This document shows positions 21,133 through 24,262 of a stretch of 24,262 nucleotides of DNA, piece after piece (position 1 is the first letter of the stretch; the number at the start of each line of letters is the position of its first letter). This stretch comes from Streptomyces griseus subsp. griseus (lineage in GTDB: Bacteria; Actinomycetota; Actinomycetes; Streptomycetales; Streptomycetaceae): positions 1-24,262 of the forward strand of contig NZ_JOJE01000063.1 in NCBI RefSeq assembly GCF_000720255.1, read 5' to 3'. The position numbers and the translations under genes were made by a program. The notes beneath the pieces are model-generated. The model saw only the letters and a program-made list of their open reading frames with translations. It was not told the DNA's origin and did no database searches.

Positions 21133-21205
21133 CGGGCACTTCGGCACTTTCGACGGATGGTCTTCGGCGCGCTTCACGAGGCCGGGCGGCTGTCCTGGTC
21201 CCGTG
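21133..21205 (+). pseudogene. Nudix hydrolase relic, internally deleted
   Basis: CACTTCGGCACTTTCGA (21137-21153) is identical to 14583-14599 in the intact Nudix gene. It is fused directly to a diverged copy of that gene's last ~55 bases (ATGGTCTTCGGCGCGCTTCA onward; product MVFGALHEAGRLS against MVFDALHEAARLS), which runs past the stop into CCCGTGAC. About 140 bp between them are missing. This is a second, related copy, not an exact duplication. Confidence 0.75.
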
Positions 21206-21224
21206 ACGCTCTGATCCCGTGACG

Positions 21225-21260
21225 CCGCCGCGTCAGAACCGTAAGGTCCTGGCGCGGCGG
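21225..21260. terminator. GC-rich hairpin between the Nudix relic and the porin gene
   Basis: CCGCCGCG (21225-21232) and CGCGGCGG (21253-21260) enclose a 20-base loop, with GCGGCTTTCT after it. It may terminate transcription from either side. Confidence 0.4.
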
Positions 21261-21284
21261 GCGGCTTTCTCGGGATGCCCAGTC

Positions 21285-22232
21285 CTATTCCTCGTCCGTG
21301 CCCTTCTCGGGCTTCGTGCGGCCGACCTCCTCCGGGATGCCCTGCTGGGCTCGGATGTGCAGGATGTCGCCGATGAGCAGGTCGTAGACCAGCACACCGA
21401 TCACTCCGCCGATCAGCGGGCCGACGATGGGGATCCACCAGTAATCTCTGAATGCCCCTGCCAAAGTCCCTGGCATCGAGAGATCCTGCCAGCCGGCTGC
21501 CCAGGTGAACAGGCGTGGGCCGAAGTCACGGGCCGGGTTGATGGCGTAGCCGGCGTTCGCTCCGTACGACATGCCGATCGCGGCGACGGCGAATCCGACG
21601 ATCAGTGGGCCGAGGTTCGCTTTCACTGCGGTGTTGCGCAAGTCGACGATGGCGACGATCAGCAGCACCAAGAACATGGTGCCGACGATCTGGTCGATCA
21701 GCGGTCCCCAGATGCCGCCGTGGAAGTACGGAGCGGGGAAGGTCGCGAAGATGGAGAACGTCGCGAGGGTGTGACCGTTGGTCTTCGGCCCCTTCGAGGC
21801 GTCGTCGAAGGCGTTGATCGCGTCGTGGTAGACCCAGTAGACCAGCGCGGCGCCGGCGAACGCACCGGCCAACTGCGACAGCCAGAACGGGAGGACCTTG
21901 GCCCAGGCGAACTTGCGGCGTACCGCGAACGCCAGGGTCACCGCTGGGTTGAGGTGAGCTCCGCTGACGCCTCCGGCCACGTACACGCCCATGACGACGG
22001 CCAGGCCCCAGCCCCAGGTGATCAGCAGCCAGTCCCCGGCTGCCAGGAAGATCGTGGTTGGTCCCTGTGCGCGACCGGACCCCGGCAGTGCCGCGACCGC
22101 CATGGCGACGACACCACAACCGAAGGAGATGAGAACGAAAGTTCCAAGAAACTCTGCCAGGCATTCGCCCCACAGGCCTCCTCGGCGCCTTAGCCGAGAG
22201 GGTCTGATGAGGGGCGGGATTTCTACAGCCAT
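21285..22232 (-). CDS. MIP family aquaglyceroporin (glycerol facilitator)
   Basis: 315 residues, six transmembrane helices and two re-entrant half-helices with NPA boxes: GAHLNPAVTL (95-97) and GYAINPARDFGPR (232-236). The Asp after the second NPA (NPARD) marks the glycerol-conducting subgroup. Charged extensions are seen at both ends (PSRLRRRGG; RTKPEKGTDEE). It transports glycerol and small polyols by facilitated diffusion across the cytoplasmic membrane. ATG 22232 follows GGGAGG. Glycerol kinase and regulator genes are not adjacent, so a role outside the main glycerol operon is possible. Direct repeats upstream (22259-22279) may be regulatory. It is GlpF-like, but I give no symbol. Confidence 0.9.
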   Translation of the reverse strand: MAVEIPPLIRPSRLRRRGGLWGECLAEFLGTFVLISFGCGVVAMAVAALPGSGRAQGPTTIFLAAGDWLLITWGWGLAVVMGVYVAGGVSGAHLNPAVTLAFAVRRKFAWAKVLPFWLSQLAGAFAGAALVYWVYHDAINAFDDASKGPKTNGHTLATFSIFATFPAPYFHGGIWGPLIDQIVGTMFLVLLIVAIVDLRNTAVKANLGPLIVGFAVAAIGMSYGANAGYAINPARDFGPRLFTWAAGWQDLSMPGTLAGAFRDYWWIPIVGPLIGGVIGVLVYDLLIGDILHIRAQQGIPEEVGRTKPEKGTDEE

Positions 22233-22258
22233 GGGTCCTCCCAGACTCTCGTCTGATT

Positions 22259-22279
22259 GCGCCGTAGATCGCGCCGTAG
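22259..22279. promoter_or_regulatory. Two 9-bp direct repeats upstream of the porin gene
   Basis: GCGCCGTAG occurs at 22259-22267 and 22271-22279, a 12-bp period, 27-47 bp before the porin ATG. The position fits a regulator site or a leader element. The regulator is unknown. Confidence 0.4.
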
Positions 22280-22391
22280 TGCGGGTGCCCCCCTGGTCCA
22301 CTTTGTCCTCTTATGGGGATTTTACGCCTGACTCGTGATCTCCGCTCGGGGAGGTCACGGCCGCTGGGCCGGACGCTCTGACGGGGCCTGG

Positions 22392-23213
22392 TTACCTCGG
22401 GTCGCGGTCGAACTTCGAGGTCGACCAGAAGTAGCCGAGAACGGTGAGGCCCAGGCACCAGGCGACGGCGACCCATCCGTTGTGGCCGATCTCGGTGCCG
22501 AGCAGCAGGCCGCGCAGGGTCTCGATGGCGGGGGTGAACGGCTGGTACTCGGCGATCGGCTGGAACCAGCCCGGCATCGAGTCCAGGGGCACGAAGGCGC
22601 TGGAGAGGAGCGGCAGTAGGATCAGGGGCATCGCGTTGTTGCCGGCGGCCTCGGCGTTCGGGCTGACCAGGCCCATGCCGACCGCGATCCAGGTGAGCGC
22701 CGTCGCGAAGAGCACGAGCAGCCCGAACGCCGCCAGCCACTCCAGGACGGTGGCGTCGGTGGAGCGGAAGCCGATGGCCACGCCCACGGCGCCGACCAGG
22801 ACCACGCTCATCACGCACTGCAGCACACTGCCGATGACGTGGCCCACGAGTACCGACGGGCGGTGGATCGCCATCGTGCGGAAGCGGGCGATGATGCCCT
22901 CGGTCATGTCGTTGGAGACGGAGACCGCGGTGCCGATCGTGGTGCTGCCGATCGTCATCAGCAGGAGACCCGGGACGATGTACGCGATGTACGCGGAGCG
23001 GTCCGGACCGCCGCTGCCGCTGATGCCCGCACTCATGGTGTCGCCGAAGATGTAGACGAAGAGCAGCAGCAGCATGATCGGCGTGAGCAGCAGGTTCAGG
23101 GTGAGGGACGGGTAGCGCCGGGCGTGCAGGAGGTTGCGGCGCAGCATGGTGGAGGAGTCCCGTAGGGCGAGGGAGAACCGGGTCGGGCGGGCGGGAGCAA
23201 CGGGGGTGGTCAT
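22392..23213 (-). CDS. ABC-2 type transporter permease (DrrB-like)
   Basis: 273 residues with about six transmembrane helices, ABC-2 permease family. The N-terminal cytosolic part (RFSLALRDSSTMLRRNLLHA) is followed by LTLNLLLTPIMLLLLFVYIF and later SNDMTEGIIARFRTMAIHRP, a conserved cytosolic loop of DrrB/ABC2_membrane proteins that contacts the ATPase. Its ATG overlaps the ATPase stop (ATGA, 23210-23213), so the two are translationally coupled. Together they should form an exporter of a hydrophobic drug or lipid; the substrate is unknown. Confidence 0.92.
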   Translation of the reverse strand: MTTPVAPARPTRFSLALRDSSTMLRRNLLHARRYPSLTLNLLLTPIMLLLLFVYIFGDTMSAGISGSGGPDRSAYIAYIVPGLLLMTIGSTTIGTAVSVSNDMTEGIIARFRTMAIHRPSVLVGHVIGSVLQCVMSVVLVGAVGVAIGFRSTDATVLEWLAAFGLLVLFATALTWIAVGMGLVSPNAEAAGNNAMPLILLPLLSSAFVPLDSMPGWFQPIAEYQPFTPAIETLRGLLLGTEIGHNGWVAVAWCLGLTVLGYFWSTSKFDRDPR

Positions 23214-24166
23214 CGGACAGCCTCCTTCGGCTGGTCGGGGGTGCCGGCGTCGCCGGTCAGGGCGAAGAAGACGTCGTCGAGGTCGGGGGTGTGCACGGTC
23301 AGCTCGTCGGCCTCGACGCCGGCCGTGTCCAGCCGGTCGAGGAGGGCGCGCAGCTCGCGCTGGCTGCCGTCGCTCGGGATCCGCAGCGCGAGGGCTTCGT
23401 CGTCCCGGGACGCCTCACCCAGTGCGGAGGCGGCGCTCCGGTACGCGGCCGGGTCGGTGAAGCGGAGTCGCACGTGTCCGCCGGGGATGAGCCGCTTCAG
23501 CTCCTCGGCGGTGCCCTCGGCGGCGATTCTGCCGTCGTTGAGCACGGCGATGCGGTCGGCGAGCTGATCGGCCTCCTCCAGGTACTGGGTGGTGAGGAAG
23601 ACGGTGACGCCGTCGGAGACCAGCTCGCGGATGATCTGCCACATGTTGTGCCGGGAGCGGGGGTCGAGACCGGTGGTCGGCTCGTCGAGGAAGATGATCC
23701 GCGGATCGCCGACCAGGGTCATGGCGATGTCGAGGCGGCGCTTCATGCCGCCGGAGTAGGTGGAGGCGGGCTTCTTCGCGGCCTCGGTGAGGTCGAAGCG
23801 CTCCAGCAGCTCGGCGGCGACCTGCCTCCCCTCCCGCTTGGCGAGGTGGTGCAGGTCCGCCATCAGGAGCATGTTCTCCTCACCGGTGATCAGGCCGTCC
23901 ACGGCGGAGAACTGGCCGGTGACACCGATCGCGGCCCGTACGCACTGGGCATCGGCGGTCAGGTCGTGTCCCGCGACCCTCGCCTGCCCGCCGTCGGCGG
24001 AGATCAGGGTGGAGAGGATCTTCACGGCGGTGGTCTTGCCGGCGCCGTTCGGGCCGAGCAGGGAGAAGATCGTTCCCTCCGGGACGGCCAGGTCGACGCC
24101 GTCGAGGACGGTCTTGTCGCCGTAGGACTTGCGCAGCCCGTTCGCGGTGATGGCCAGGGCGGTCAT
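23210..24166 (-). CDS. ABC transporter ATP-binding protein (DrrA-like)
   Basis: 318 residues. Walker A GPNGAGKTT (38-46), Q-loop at GVTGQFSAVD, signature YSGGMKRRLDIA (137-148), Walker B RIIFLDEPTTGLDP (about 156-169) and the H-loop replaced by Q in FLTTQYLEEAD, which is usual in DrrA proteins. The C-terminal domain (about 225-318, ending LDDVFFALTG) is DrrA-type. ATG 24166 has AAGGAG eight bases upstream. It is followed by the overlapping permease gene, and upstream lies a DUF4097-like gene that often accompanies such exporters in Streptomyces. Confidence 0.93.
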   Translation of the reverse strand: MTALAITANGLRKSYGDKTVLDGVDLAVPEGTIFSLLGPNGAGKTTAVKILSTLISADGGQARVAGHDLTADAQCVRAAIGVTGQFSAVDGLITGEENMLLMADLHHLAKREGRQVAAELLERFDLTEAAKKPASTYSGGMKRRLDIAMTLVGDPRIIFLDEPTTGLDPRSRHNMWQIIRELVSDGVTVFLTTQYLEEADQLADRIAVLNDGRIAAEGTAEELKRLIPGGHVRLRFTDPAAYRSAASALGEASRDDEALALRIPSDGSQRELRALLDRLDTAGVEADELTVHTPDLDDVFFALTGDAGTPDQPKEAVR

Positions 24167-24195
24167 GCGGGGTCTCCTTCGGTGGCGGGGTTCGG

Positions 24196-24262
24196 TCACA
24201 GGCTGTGGGCGGTGATGTCGCCGTAGGCGGTGGTGGCGTGGATGTGCAGGCCGGCGTCGGTG
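24196..24262 (-). CDS. C-terminal end of a DUF4097-like protein (partial)
   Basis: The minus-strand frame enters from the window edge and reads TDAGLHIHATTAYGDITAHSL then TGA at 24196. Repeated short strands ending in YGDITA-type text are characteristic of DUF4097 beta-strand-repeat proteins. It lies 29 bp upstream of the ABC ATPase gene, probably in the same operon. Only 21 codons are visible, so the call is tentative. Confidence 0.55.
   Translation of the reverse strand, partial: TDAGLHIHATTAYGDITAHSL

Noticed and set aside
1..24262. CRISPR arrays, rRNA genes and complete tRNA genes
   Set aside because: No regularly spaced repeats, no rRNA signatures and no full cloverleaf were found on either strand.

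Overview
High-GC actinobacterial chromosome, almost certainly Streptomyces. The reasons are strong GC bias at third codon positions, a mycothiol gene (mshA), several starts that look leaderless, a sigma-R type promoter, an IS630 relic and Streptomyces-style tyrosine integrase fragments. All calls are from reading the sequence; no database search was run.

Left part (1-12387) is mostly ordinary chromosome. A decayed IS630 transposase (138-455) precedes an XRE regulator, an HbhA-like coiled-coil/Lys-Ala-Pro protein and a DUF2516 membrane protein, the same order as the mycobacterial Rv0474-hbhA-Rv0476 locus. Then come a receiver-PP2C phosphatase, an exported NlpC/P60 hydrolase and a methyltransferase (all minus). 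Divergent from these are mshA with an overlapping YbjN-domain gene, followed by an anchored Pro-rich protein, an AraC regulator divergent from a DUF2000 gene across a 55-bp inverted-repeat intergene, an MFS transporter, and gpmA.

Middle part (12369-19784) is a 7.4-kb island in the 3' end of gpmA. An 18-bp core at the gpmA stop codon (12369-12386) recurs at 19767-19784, each copy followed by a terminator. A 21-bp exact repeat lies just inside each end. Cargo: bL12-C-like protein, integrase N-terminal relic, cytosolic solute-binding protein, Nudix hydrolase, an OGG-fold/DUF6000/membrane-protein module, a CMD-family protein with its ECF41-type sigma factor, and a PH-like protein. Several cargo genes are bracketed by short repeats that look like pieces of tRNA anticodon arms, as if the island had been assembled from successive integrations.

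Right part: beyond 19784 the element-end pattern repeats (core, terminator, degenerate 21-bp repeat, integrase C-terminal relic), followed by a small exported four-Cys protein, a peptide deformylase fragment and a second, internally deleted Nudix relic. This suggests a second, more decayed related element in tandem. Apparently intact genes follow: an aquaglyceroporin and a DrrAB-like ABC exporter, with the tail of a DUF4097-like gene at the window edge.

The most interesting candidates are the OGG-fold/DUF6000/membrane module between two ~116-bp direct repeats, the tandem gpmA-targeted elements with complementary integrase halves, and the near-perfect ECF41 promoter in front of the CMD gene.
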